Origin: Spirochaetaceae bacterium
GTDB lineage: Bacteria > Spirochaetota > Spirochaetia > Treponematales > Breznakiellaceae
Assembly (NCBI GenBank): GCA_031255115.1
Contig: JAIRTD010000244.1
Coordinates: 1 to 16,431 of the forward strand
DNA length: 16,431 bases
Direction of reading: 5' to 3'
Shown here: positions 1 through 9,379 of the stretch, one piece after another
Numbering within the stretch: position 1 is the stretch's first letter
How the letters are laid out: every line of letters begins with the position of its first letter
The notes under the pieces: generated by a model
Seen by the model: the letters and a program-made list of their open reading frames with translations, nothing else
The model's database searches: none
Told to the model about the DNA's origin: nothing
Translations under genes and position numbers: made by a program

Positions 1-2
1 TT

Positions 3-1547
3 ATCAATTCGGATATACGCAAGGCGGTCCAGCAGGGCGCCTCAAAAGAAAATATCACCGCCGGTATCGTTTGTTCCATCGTGGCCAACTACCTTAACAG
101 GGTGGTCGGTAACCGTACCATAGGGGGCAAGATTTTTCTCCAGGGCGGCGTGGCCAAGAACATGGCCGTGCCTCTGGCCTTTGCCATGATGCTGGACAAG
201 GAGATTCTTGTTCCGCCGTCGCCTGAACTCATGGGCTGTTTTGGCGTTGCCCTGCTTGCCAAACGCAAGAACGCCGATGGGCTTCTTGCCGAAAAAATCG
301 TTGACATTGACGAGCTTTTGGTGCGGGAAATAGGTTATGAGCGGGTTTTTACCTGTCAGTCCTGCGACAATTACTGTCCCATACAGGTGCTTTCGGTCGG
401 CGGTTCAGGCGGGCGCAAGTATATGTTCGGCGGCCGCTGCAACAAGTACACCAATATGCGCAAGGCCGTCAAGGATGTGCCGGTTTTTGATTATGTTGAA
501 AGGCGGCAGAAGATGCTCTTTGAGGAATTTGCCGCTCCGGAGATGACAGAAGAAAGCGCCGCTTCGGCAAAACGCAAATTTGTCGTGGGCATACCGCGCT
601 GTTTTTCTACCCATACCCTGTATCCCCTGTACAGTTGGTTCTTCCACGAACTGGGAATCAGGACCTTTCTCTCTACCGAAGTGGCCCACGCGGGAGTTGC
701 CCGGGCTGAGTCCACCTACTGTTTCCCCGCGGAGATTGCCCACGGCGCGGTGCAGGACTGCCTCGACAAGGGCGCCGACTATGTGCTGCTTCCCCATTTC
801 CGCGATATGCCCAGTTACGAAGAAGAGGTCCACGCCAATTTCTGCCCCATTACCCAGGGCCTTCCGTATTATATAGAAAAAGCCTTCCCCGATGTGGACA
901 AGAAGCGCTTTCTTCCCCTGGTGGTGAGCTTTAAGTTTGGCGAGAAAAAGGCCCTGGAGCTTTTTTCCCTGGCCACGGAACGGCTTGGCATAAACGAGGC
1001 CGAGACCAGAGCTGCCTTTGAGAAGGCCCTTGCCAAACAGGAAGCCTATTTTGAAGCGGCCCGCGCTCTGGGCAGGGAGGCCCTGGAAGAAGCCCGCAAA
1101 GCGGACCGTCCGGTAATCGCCCTCCTGGGACGGCCCTATAACGCCTTTACCCCTGAGGCCAATATGGGTATACCCCGTAAATTTACCACCCGGGGTTATT
1201 CGATAGTTCCCTTTGATATACTTCCCTTTGAGAACGAAGATATCTTTCCGAATATGTACTGGTACTACGGTCAGCAGGATGTCAAGACAGCGCGGCTTTT
1301 AAAGAACGAAGACAATATCTACCTCACCTATATCACCAATTTTTCCTGCGCGCCTGATTCGTTTATACTGCACTATATCAAATGGGCCATGGGGCAAAAA
1401 CCCTTTCTTGTGCTGGAACTGGATTCACATTCCGCCGATGCCGGTGTGGATACCAGGGTCGAGGCCTTCCTTGATATCATCGACGGATACAGGGCAAAAA
1501 ACTTGATCTTGAAGCCGAGCGCTACGATAACGGCTGGCGTTTTGTAA
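3..1547 (+). CDS. 2-hydroxyacyl-CoA dehydratase activase (BadF/HgdC-type fusion), partial, zero-frame part
   Basis: This is the interior of a very large activase of the BadF/BcrA/HgdC family, which uses ATP to pass an electron to 2-hydroxyacyl-CoA dehydratase-type enzymes. The reading frame is open from base 3 with no start, so the ATPase N-terminus lies outside the window. Visible parts, in order, are the end of the ASKHA ATPase fold (LQGGVAKN, then the glycine-rich MGCFGVALLAK), a cysteine patch (CQSCDNYC ... GGRCNKY) likely to bind an Fe-S cluster, and a DUF2229-like domain beginning VGIPRCFSTHTLYPLY. The conserved FLVLELDSHSADAGVDTR segment lies close to the end. Family members normally continue for several hundred more residues. 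Here the frame stops at 1547, about 15 codons past an A AAA AAC heptamer, and the missing part continues in the -1 frame. The true substrate cannot be read from this sequence. Confidence 0.85.
   Translation: MNSDIRKAVQQGASKENITAGIVCSIVANYLNRVVGNRTIGGKIFLQGGVAKNMAVPLAFAMMLDKEILVPPSPELMGCFGVALLAKRKNADGLLAEKIVDIDELLVREIGYERVFTCQSCDNYCPIQVLSVGGSGGRKYMFGGRCNKYTNMRKAVKDVPVFDYVERRQKMLFEEFAAPEMTEESAASAKRKFVVGIPRCFSTHTLYPLYSWFFHELGIRTFLSTEVAHAGVARAESTYCFPAEIAHGAVQDCLDKGADYVLLPHFRDMPSYEEEVHANFCPITQGLPYYIEKAFPDVDKKRFLPLVVSFKFGEKKALELFSLATERLGINEAETRAAFEKALAKQEAYFEAARALGREALEEARKADRPVIALLGRPYNAFTPEANMGIPRKFTTRGYSIVPFDILPFENEDIFPNMYWYYGQQDVKTARLLKNEDNIYLTYITNFSCAPDSFILHYIKWAMGQKPFLVLELDSHSADAGVDTRVEAFLDIIDGYRAKNLILKPSATITAGVL
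1496..1502 (+). promoter_or_regulatory. Candidate -1 ribosomal frameshift site (A AAA AAC)
   Basis: In the zero frame the bases read gcA AAA AAC, the classic X XXY YYZ slippery heptamer. A one-base backward slip continues exactly in the frame that encodes the rest of the activase (next codon CTT at 1502). A possible weak stem follows, AGCCG at 1513-1517 with CGGCT at 1531-1535, ten bases downstream. A one-base deletion or a sequencing error in this six-A run would look the same. Confidence 0.5.
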
Positions 1548-3022
1548 GCGAAAAGAAAAGCTCAGGCGATTTTGATCTCAGGATAGACAATGTTAAAACC
1601 GGCGAGAAGGTGCCTATTCAGGGAAACAAGCGGGTCAAGGTGCTGCTCTCCAACATGGGCGCTATTTCTACTGAATATATGGGGGCGGCGGTGCGGAGTC
1701 TGGGCATAAACGCCGAGGCCATGCCTGTCGCAACCACCAAGACCGTGCAGCTTGCCCGGGCCCACGCGTCCGGCAAGGAATGTGTGCCCAGTCATCTGGT
1801 TTTGGGGAGCGCCCTTCAGTTTATCTTTAGCGAGAACTACCGGAAGGACGAACTCTACCTTCTCTTTGTGCCCATCACCACAGGGCCCTGCCGTACCGGA
1901 CAGTACTTTGTGTACTATGAGAATTTGTTCCGGGATATGCGGCTTGAGAATATCGTCGTCTTTATACTTTCGGCGGATAATTCCTACACCGAACTGGGCG
2001 GGAGCTTTGCCAAAGAAATGTGGAAGGGCCTTGTGCTTTCCGACTATCTCAAGGACATTCAGACCAGCCTCAGGGCAGTGGCCGAAAATCCGGAGCAGGC
2101 CCTTGTAACGTATGAAAAGTCATGGCGCCGCGTCATGGACGCCGTTGAGTTTAGGCCCAAAGATATATGGAAGGAACTCAAGCAGGTTGCCGCCGATGTA
2201 AAGAAGATTCCCCTTAAACGCGCGGTCGCCGAGTGTCCCCGGGTTCTTATTGTCGGCGAGATTTATGTGCGCCGGGATGACTTTGCCGTAGGCGAACTTA
2301 TCGAGCTTATGAGCGAGCGGGGCATTGTGGTTAAGGTTTCCGGCATAGCCGAATGGATACATTACCTTGACTTCGTCCGCGAATACGCCCTTAAAAAACT
2401 CATCAAGCTCGAAAAACCGGTCAAGCGCTTTTTTTCTAAACCGTATTGGGACCTTAAAAAACTGGGTATCGAAGAGTGGTGGAAACATTCGGTGGAGAAG
2501 AAGGTTATCTCCATACTTGGCCCTACCGGCCTGGTGCCTGAGACGCCCCATGATATGCACGAGATCATGAAGAATACCCAGGAGCATTTTGTCAATCTGG
2601 AACTCAATTCGGAAATCGCCGTGTCATCAGGCGTTGCCGCTACGGCTATGGAGAAAGGGTATTCGGGTATAGTCAATATCAGTCCCTTTGCCTGTCTCAT
2701 AGGCCGGGTCATTGAAGGGCTCTTTACCCCCTGGGCCAGGGAGCGAAACTATCCCACCCTTTCTGTTGAAGTTGACGGAAACTTGCTGCCGCCTAACATA
2801 GTCAACAAGCTGAATATCTTTATGGTCAATGTACTCCGCTTTAAGGGCGGCAATGATCTTTCGTCATTGGTTGACGGATTTGAAGGTCTTGCTCCTGAAG
2901 ATCCTGCAGAGGAGGCTCCGGTTGAGGAGCGGGAGAGGGAGCTTGTCGGCGCCGCGGTCCGGGGAAATCCCGGCAGGGACTGCCCCCTGTCCGGTTGTGA
3001 TGGCTGCCGGGGCTGCGAGTAG
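1502..3022 (+). CDS. 2-hydroxyacyl-CoA dehydratase activase, C-terminal part (-1 frame)
   Basis: This is the C-terminal continuation of the activase. It includes the family-typical stretches VLLSNMGAISTEYMGAA, GKECVPSHLVLG, the conserved GPCRTGQY segment and a closing SGIVNISPFACLIGR region that resembles the 2-hydroxyacyl-CoA dehydratase subunit fold. The frame is coding-like from 1502 onward (LDLEAERYDNGWRF), well before the first possible start, GTG at 1610. That GTG has no convincing ribosome binding site, so the piece is probably made by frameshifting from the upstream part, or is a broken gene. The C-terminus is odd: an acidic linker followed by a cysteine cluster, CPLSGCDGCRGCE, which may hold metal or an Fe-S cluster. 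The U32 gene begins 29 bases downstream and is probably co-transcribed. Confidence 0.8.
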   Translation, partial: LDLEAERYDNGWRFVSEKKSSGDFDLRIDNVKTGEKVPIQGNKRVKVLLSNMGAISTEYMGAAVRSLGINAEAMPVATTKTVQLARAHASGKECVPSHLVLGSALQFIFSENYRKDELYLLFVPITTGPCRTGQYFVYYENLFRDMRLENIVVFILSADNSYTELGGSFAKEMWKGLVLSDYLKDIQTSLRAVAENPEQALVTYEKSWRRVMDAVEFRPKDIWKELKQVAADVKKIPLKRAVAECPRVLIVGEIYVRRDDFAVGELIELMSERGIVVKVSGIAEWIHYLDFVREYALKKLIKLEKPVKRFFSKPYWDLKKLGIEEWWKHSVEKKVISILGPTGLVPETPHDMHEIMKNTQEHFVNLELNSEIAVSSGVAATAMEKGYSGIVNISPFACLIGRVIEGLFTPWARERNYPTLSVEVDGNLLPPNIVNKLNIFMVNVLRFKGGNDLSSLVDGFEGLAPEDPAEEAPVEERERELVGAAVRGNPGRDCPLSGCDGCRGCE

Positions 3023-3051
3023 GCCCCGCGTGTCCGGGAGGACCGTAGCGT

Positions 3052-5169
3052 ATGCGGTATTTTAACGGCCGGCCCGTTGAGCTGCTTGCCCCGGCGGGAA
3101 ATTTTGCTATCTTCAAAGAGGTCATCAACGCCGGCTGCGACGCGGTGTACTGCGGTGGAAAGCGCTTTAATATGCGCCTCCACCGGAAGGATTTTAATTT
3201 TTCCGAAGCGGAACTTGCCGCCGCCCTTGAGCTTGCCCATGAGCAGGGTAAAAAAGTCTATATCACGGTAAACAATATGTACCGGGAAGAAGATCTCCCC
3301 CGGCTCGAAGAATACCTTGTGTTTCTTTCGGAGTTGAAGCCCGACGCCATACTGGTCCAGGATTTTGCCGTTCCGGCCCTGCTGCAAAAGCTCGGCCTTA
3401 CCCTGACCATGCACGCTTCGGTGATGATGAATGTCCACAACCTCGAAACCATAAAGCGCCTCGAAGAAAACGGCTTTAGCAGGGTGGTGCTTTCCAGGGA
3501 GCTTCCCCTTTCGTATGTACGCGCCGCCGCCGCCCTGAGCAATATTGAGTTTGAATATTTTGTCCACGGCGATATGTGCGTCGCCCACGGCGGCCAGTGC
3601 CTTTATTCGGGCATGATTTTTGGTTCCAGCTCCAATCAGGGCCGCTGCCTAAAACCCTGCCGCTGGGATTTTAAGATTGAACGCGGCGCGCGCCGTTATG
3701 CGACAAGCTTTCCTCTGGCGGTAAAGGATATGTACCTCTATGAGCATATTCCCGAACTAATCCACCACAGGGTTTCCTGCTTCAAGATTGAAGGAAGAAT
3801 GCGCGAAGCGGCGTACCTCGTTCCCCTGATAAACGCCTATGGCAGCGCCATAGACCGTTATATCGAAGACCCTCTTGCCTACGATCGCCGGAAGGACGCC
3901 GGGTTTCTCTATCAAAACCGTAAGCGCGATTTTTCTACCGCCTATGCCTTTGGGCGGCCCGGCCTTGCCAACATCAACCGCCGCATGGAAGGAACCGGCG
4001 CTTTTTATTCCACCGGAAAAGTGTTCAGCACGGCAAGCGAAGAGCCGGAACTTTCGGACGAAAAAATAGGGGCCATAAGAGAGACCCTGCGCCGCTTTCT
4101 TGAAAGCCGCGCCGGCCGGACCACAGACTGCCACAGGGCGCTGGAACTTGCCTGCAAGGTTCAGAATCTTGAACAGGCGCGCTATTGCGTTGAGCGGGGC
4201 GTTGATCATGTATACCTCTCAGGCGAAGTATTCCTGCCGGAAAAACCCTTTTCGACAGGGGCAATCAGGGAGCTGCTTGAACACCGGGGAAAAACCAAAA
4301 TCTGGCTCTGCCAGGGCCGCATGATGTTTGACCAGGAGCTTGAGGAATTTCTTGCGGCCCTTGAAAAACTCGACGGCCTCGACGGCCTTCTGGTTTCGAG
4401 CCTCGGGGGCCTCTCCGCGGCCAGCAATATCCGGAAAAATCTTGCCTGCAGGGGCGACTACGGCCTCAATATACAGAACAGCTTTTCCTGGCAGTACTAC
4501 CGGAACCACGGCCTTGAAGGGTTTACGATTTCGCCTGAAACAAAACCCGGCGATACCCTCGCCCTGCTTGACGCCCTGGCCTCAGGCGGAGCCCAAATTC
4601 CCGGCCAGGATGCCGCCGTAAACCAAAACGCCGCGGAACTCATTGTCTTTGGTTCTCCTACGGTGATGTACCTTGAACATGACCTTTTTGAAAACACCGA
4701 TGCTTGCGGCGCAAACGATAACGCCGGCGCTTGTAATGCAAACGATGACGCTATCGGCGATACCGCTATTGGTAACGCCAGTGATAACGCTATCGGCGAT
4801 ACCGCCATTGGTAACGCAAGCGATAAGGCCGGCGGGGCTGAGACCTTAAGCCTCATTGATGAAAAAGGGTTCCGCCACCCTGTGTTCAGGGATTCTTCGC
4901 GGGGCCTGGATTCCAGAGGCAGAAACCATGTGCTTCTTGTCAAAGACCTTTCGCTGCTTCCCTTTGCCGGGGAGCTTGTTTCCGCGGGGCTCAGGCGCGC
5001 ACGCGTTGAGGCTTCGTATCTGCCGGCGGAACAATTCAGGCGGGTTGTGGAACTCTGCCTCAGCGTCAGGGATCAGCCCGAAAACGCCGCCGCCCTGGTC
5101 AGGGATTTTACGCCGCCCCGGCTTGGCTTGAGCGCCGGGCCCTGGACTTTTACCGGAAGCGAGGAATAA
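3052..5169 (+). CDS. Peptidase U32 family protein (RlhA/TrhP-like RNA hydroxylation type)
   Basis: This 705-residue protein has the U32 fold: VELLAPAGNF at the N-terminus and the signature around EYFVHGDMCVAHGGQC. Four cysteines, C176, C183, C199 and C203, match the C-x6-C-x15-C-x3-C set that in RlhA and TrhP is linked to an Fe-S cluster and to hydroxylation of rRNA or tRNA. A role in RNA modification is therefore likelier than proteolysis, though U32 members are often labelled collagenase-like. The start at 3052 has GGAGG about ten bases upstream. Residues 1-300 form the conserved core and the rest is the long-form C-terminal region. From about residue 545 a low-complexity insert rich in Ala, Asn, Asp and Gly interrupts it, including two copies of AIGDTAIGNASDx. 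It overlaps the next gene by one base (taATG). Confidence 0.88.
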   Translation: MRYFNGRPVELLAPAGNFAIFKEVINAGCDAVYCGGKRFNMRLHRKDFNFSEAELAAALELAHEQGKKVYITVNNMYREEDLPRLEEYLVFLSELKPDAILVQDFAVPALLQKLGLTLTMHASVMMNVHNLETIKRLEENGFSRVVLSRELPLSYVRAAAALSNIEFEYFVHGDMCVAHGGQCLYSGMIFGSSSNQGRCLKPCRWDFKIERGARRYATSFPLAVKDMYLYEHIPELIHHRVSCFKIEGRMREAAYLVPLINAYGSAIDRYIEDPLAYDRRKDAGFLYQNRKRDFSTAYAFGRPGLANINRRMEGTGAFYSTGKVFSTASEEPELSDEKIGAIRETLRRFLESRAGRTTDCHRALELACKVQNLEQARYCVERGVDHVYLSGEVFLPEKPFSTGAIRELLEHRGKTKIWLCQGRMMFDQELEEFLAALEKLDGLDGLLVSSLGGLSAASNIRKNLACRGDYGLNIQNSFSWQYYRNHGLEGFTISPETKPGDTLALLDALASGGAQIPGQDAAVNQNAAELIVFGSPTVMYLEHDLFENTDACGANDNAGACNANDDAIGDTAIGNASDNAIGDTAIGNASDKAGGAETLSLIDEKGFRHPVFRDSSRGLDSRGRNHVLLVKDLSLLPFAGELVSAGLRRARVEASYLPAEQFRRVVELCLSVRDQPENAAALVRDFTPPRLGLSAGPWTFTGSEE
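4750..4827 (+). repeat. In-gene tandem repeat, 39-base unit, two copies
   Basis: Two near-identical 39-base units start at 4750 and 4789 and encode AIGDTAIGNASD plus one residue each. Degenerate relatives (ANDNAGACNAND) lie just upstream. The period is a multiple of three, so the U32 frame is kept. The insert lies in the poorly conserved C-terminal region. Confidence 0.85.
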
Positions 5170-6434
5170 TGGAAAGACAGGAAGCGCTTGCCCTGCGCAA
5201 GGATTATTTTATGCCCTGCGTCCAGCACTTTTACAAAGACCCGCCCCTTTTTGTCCGGGGGGACATGCAGTACCTGTACGACGAACAGGGAAAGAAGTAC
5301 CTTGATTTTTTTGCCGGTGTTTCGGTGATGAACTGCGGCCACTCCAATCCCTTTATCACCGAAAGGGTTGTCGCCCAGCTTGGCAAACTCCAGCACCTTA
5401 CCAATGTATACCTTACCGAACCGGTGCTGCGCCTTGCCGGGCGTCTGGCCCAGGTCATGCCGGGCGAACTGAGCAATTCGTTTTTCTGTAATTCAGGCTC
5501 CGAGGCCAACGAAGGCGCGCTGCTCCTGGCCCGAATTGTAACCGGAAAAAGAAAATTCATAGCCCTCAAAACAGGGCTCCACGGGAGAACCTACCTTACC
5601 ATGGCGGTTACCGGCATACCCATGTGGCGCGCGGACCCGTTTTTGCCCGATGATTTTTATTTTGCCAACAACGCCGAAGACGTTATCGCCTTCCTCGAAA
5701 AGGACAGGGACATAGCCGCCTTTATCTGCGAACCCCTCCAGGGGAACGGGGGCATAAGGCCTGTTCCGCCTGATTTTTTCAGGACAATAGCCGGACCCCT
5801 CAAGGCCCATGGGGCGCTTCTCATTGCCGACGAAGTGCAGTCAGGCTTTGCCCGTACCGGAAAGATGTTTGCCGTTGAACATTACGGCGTTGTCCCCGAC
5901 ATCATGACCATGAGCAAGGCCCTGGGAAACGGCATACCCATAGCGGCCTTTGCTTCGTCGCGGGAAACCGCCCTTCAATTTACACGGCCCTCGGCTTCAA
6001 CTTTGGGAGGAAATCCGGTCTCCGCAAGCGCGGCCCTCGCCGTTCTGGACTATATTGAAAAAGAAGAACTCTGCGCCAGAGCCGGGGAGCTTGGCGCGTA
6101 TCTCCGCTCCTGCCTTGAAAGCCTCGCGGCAAATTTTCCGGTGATAAAGGAAGTGCGCGGAAAAGGCCTCATGCTGGGCATGGAGCTTGCCCCTGACGCC
6201 GGGTCCGCCGGATCCACTGCTGCCGAAACCGCTGCCGGATCTACTGCCACTAGGTCAGCCGAAGCCGCCGCCCTGACCGACCATATTCTTGAAGAACTCA
6301 AGGAACGGGGCATCATACTCGGCAAGAACGGCCTTGACCGCAATGTGCTTGCCTTTCAACCTCCCCTGGTGATAAACCGCGGTGATATTGATTTTCTGGC
6401 CGGGAATTTAGAAACTATACTTAGGCGGTTGTAA
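5169..6434 (+). CDS. Class III PLP-dependent aminotransferase (AGXT2 / acetylornithine / GABA aminotransferase-like)
   Basis: This 421-residue fold-type I aminotransferase probably uses 2-oxoglutarate, pyruvate or glyoxylate as amino acceptor. Landmarks are MQYLYDEQGKKYLDFFAG near the N-terminus, the phosphate-binding CNSGSEANEGA, ICEPLQGNGG, the cofactor segment LLIADEVQSGFARTG with its conserved Asp, and the Schiff-base lysine K250 in MSKALGNGIP. STLGGNP and RGKGLMLG complete the class III pattern. The N-terminus resembles AGXT2-like enzymes more than ArgD, but substrate cannot be assigned from sequence. The start codon overlaps the U32 stop (taATG) with GAGGA just upstream, which suggests translational coupling. 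Near residues 340-362 there is an Ala/Ser/Thr/Gly-rich insert with a 27-base duplication, in the C-terminal domain between the conserved LMLGMEL strand and a following helix. Confidence 0.87.
   Translation: MERQEALALRKDYFMPCVQHFYKDPPLFVRGDMQYLYDEQGKKYLDFFAGVSVMNCGHSNPFITERVVAQLGKLQHLTNVYLTEPVLRLAGRLAQVMPGELSNSFFCNSGSEANEGALLLARIVTGKRKFIALKTGLHGRTYLTMAVTGIPMWRADPFLPDDFYFANNAEDVIAFLEKDRDIAAFICEPLQGNGGIRPVPPDFFRTIAGPLKAHGALLIADEVQSGFARTGKMFAVEHYGVVPDIMTMSKALGNGIPIAAFASSRETALQFTRPSASTLGGNPVSASAALAVLDYIEKEELCARAGELGAYLRSCLESLAANFPVIKEVRGKGLMLGMELAPDAGSAGSTAAETAAGSTATRSAEAAALTDHILEELKERGIILGKNGLDRNVLAFQPPLVINRGDIDFLAGNLETILRRL
6207..6260 (+). repeat. In-gene tandem repeat, 27-base period, two copies
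   Basis: GCCGGATCYACTGC occurs at 6207 and again at 6234, so two 27-base units encode AGSTAAETA and AGSTATRSA. The frame of the aminotransferase is preserved. The second unit has diverged toward its end. Confidence 0.65.
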
Positions 6435-6465
6435 GACCGGACTTGTTTATACACCATAGATTTGA

Positions 6466-6507
6466 GTTTGTCAGGTGTGGAATTAGTTAATTCCTTACCT
6501 GACAAAC
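6466..6507. repeat. Long inverted repeat (hairpin 1) in the 6435-6593 gap
   Basis: GTTTGTCAGGT (6466-6476) pairs perfectly with ACCTGACAAAC (6497-6507). Between them lies GGAATTAGTTAATTCC, itself a palindrome with seven-base arms. There is no T-run on either strand, so it is not a textbook intrinsic terminator. It could be an operator, an mRNA end structure or a remnant of a mobile repeat. Confidence 0.75.
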
Positions 6508-6510
6508 ACT

Positions 6511-6516
6511 TATAAT
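6511..6516 (+). promoter_or_regulatory. Candidate -10 box for the patatin-like gene
   Basis: TATAAT matches the sigma-70 -10 consensus perfectly and lies in an AT-rich gap 78 bases before the ATG. The hexamer 17 bases upstream (TAATTC, inside hairpin 1) is a poor -35. Transcription would start near 6523, so hairpin 2 would form close to the mRNA 5' end. Confidence 0.35.
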
Positions 6517-6520
6517 TGGA

Positions 6521-6551
6521 ATTCTCTGACAGTTTCAAATTGTCAGAGAAT
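6521..6551. repeat. Inverted repeat (hairpin 2) in the 6435-6593 gap
   Basis: ATTCTCTGACA (6521-6531) pairs perfectly with TGTCAGAGAAT (6541-6551) around a nine-base loop. It shares the core CTGACA with hairpin 1 and has no T-run. Confidence 0.75.
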
Positions 6552-6593
6552 AACAACCCGGTTAGTTGTAAAACCGTCTTTTAGGCGGATAGT

Positions 6594-7493
6594 ATGAGAA
6601 TAAAAAAAAATCTGAAATGGGCCCTGGTTCTCTCCGGAGGCGGGGCCAAAGGCTACGCCCACCTCGGTGTTCTTAATGTACTCGAAGACATGGGCGTTCC
6701 CCGGCCTTCCCTTATAGCCGGGACTTCCATGGGTTCCATCATAGGCGGCCTTTACGCCGCGGGCGTGAACCTTGAAAAGCTAAAGTCCTTTGTCCTCACG
6801 GAATTCGACATACTCCAGTACCTTGGTAAGACAAAGCGAAGGTACAAGGTGAACGGTCCTGTGGGCTGGGTGTTCCAGACCGGACAGATGTTGGGGAACC
6901 TGGCAACCAAAAGCGGCATGGACTCAGGGGAAGGCATACTCACCCTCCTTGACCGGTTCTGCGAAGGTAAAAAGATTGAAGAAGCCGAAATTCCCTTTCG
7001 CTGCAATGCGGTAGACCTTGTAAGCGGCAGGGAACTGGTTTTCAGGAGCGGCAGCATCGCCAGAGCGGCCAGGGCGTCAAGTTCCTTTCCCGCTTTCTTT
7101 GAACCCCTGGTCGAAGGCGGTATGCTCCTGGTGGACGGCGGCATCTGCAATAACCTGCCTGTGTACATTGCCCGGGACGAAGGCTTTAAACGCATACTTG
7201 CCGTGGATGTGGCCGGCTTTGAAAGCATTGCAGGCGAAAAATTTTCAAACGGCGCGCGTATCCTGTACCGCACTCTGGAAATCGCCATGCACTACAGCCA
7301 AATGGAAAAACGAAACCGGCCCTCGCTCCTCATCAACGCCGCCGATGATACTTCGCCCCTCTCCTTTGACAAGGCCGGCCACCTCATAGAGCTGGGAGAG
7401 AAAGCCGCCAGGGAAAGGCTTCGGGACCTGGAAAAGTTTTTTTCGGGGAGAAGGCTTTTTAAGCACAGGATGAAAGTCAGGGATATTCAGTAA
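6594..7493 (+). CDS. Patatin-like phospholipase / RssA-type serine hydrolase
   Basis: This 299-residue hydrolase has a Ser-Asp dyad. The oxyanion loop GGGAKG (residues 15-20) is followed by the nucleophile elbow GTSMG with Ser45, and later by the DGG motif with Asp181 (VDGGICNNLP). These are the complete signatures of bacterial patatins, which cleave acyl esters of phospholipids or related lipids. There is no signal peptide or membrane segment, so the enzyme is probably cytoplasmic or loosely attached to the inner face of the membrane. Its length fits the compact RssA-like subgroup. The ATG at 6594 has only a weak AGGCGG upstream. The gene is separated from the operon before it by the two inverted repeats and probably has its own promoter. 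It converges on groEL, with the groEL terminator between them. Confidence 0.85.
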   Translation: MRIKKNLKWALVLSGGGAKGYAHLGVLNVLEDMGVPRPSLIAGTSMGSIIGGLYAAGVNLEKLKSFVLTEFDILQYLGKTKRRYKVNGPVGWVFQTGQMLGNLATKSGMDSGEGILTLLDRFCEGKKIEEAEIPFRCNAVDLVSGRELVFRSGSIARAARASSSFPAFFEPLVEGGMLLVDGGICNNLPVYIARDEGFKRILAVDVAGFESIAGEKFSNGARILYRTLEIAMHYSQMEKRNRPSLLINAADDTSPLSFDKAGHLIELGEKAARERLRDLEKFFSGRRLFKHRMKVRDIQ

Positions 7494-7529
7494 AAAAAGG
7501 CTGCCGGAAAGTTTGCTTTCCAGGCAGCC
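7492..7529 (-). terminator. Rho-independent terminator of groEL
   Basis: On the minus strand a strong stem (GGCTGCC and GGAAAG pairing with CTTTCC and GGCAGCC, one bulged base, four-base loop) is followed by seven T residues (7498-7492). No T-run follows on the plus strand, so it acts for groEL rather than for the patatin-like gene. Confidence 0.88.
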
Positions 7530-7544
7530 CTGTTGCTATGCGGC

Positions 7545-9224
<1,680 letters not shown>

Positions 9225-9363
9225 TTACCGGAACCTGGGCGAAAAGGAATTCCATCCCTTGCCCGCGGATAACCGGTATTGTATGAAATTGATTGTTGCC
9301 CTAATGAAAAGGGACTTGTATATAAGATACTAAATTGAGACCTCAACGGCAATAGGGAAAATA

Positions 9364-9372
9364 TGGTATAGT
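9364..9372 (+). promoter_or_regulatory. Candidate extended -10 promoter for RNase HI
   Basis: TGG TATAGT fits an extended -10 element (TGn plus hexamer). The same ATATGGTATA string recurs before the lipoprotein gene at 10473. Transcription would begin near 9379, so the ATG at 9380 would be at or next to the mRNA 5' end. No good -35 and no ribosome binding site are visible. Confidence 0.45.
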
Positions 9373-9379
9373 GAATTTT

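Noticed and set aside
1610-1612. GTG at 1610 as an independent start of a second activase gene
   Set aside because: There is no well-placed ribosome binding site, and coding-like sequence in the same frame extends upstream to the slippery heptamer.
2749-3588. 279-codon minus-strand open frame across the activase and U32 junction
   Set aside because: It lies fully antisense to two recognisable genes and shows no motif of its own.
6466-6507. Intrinsic terminator for the aminotransferase operon
   Set aside because: The hairpin is strong, but no T-run follows on either strand.
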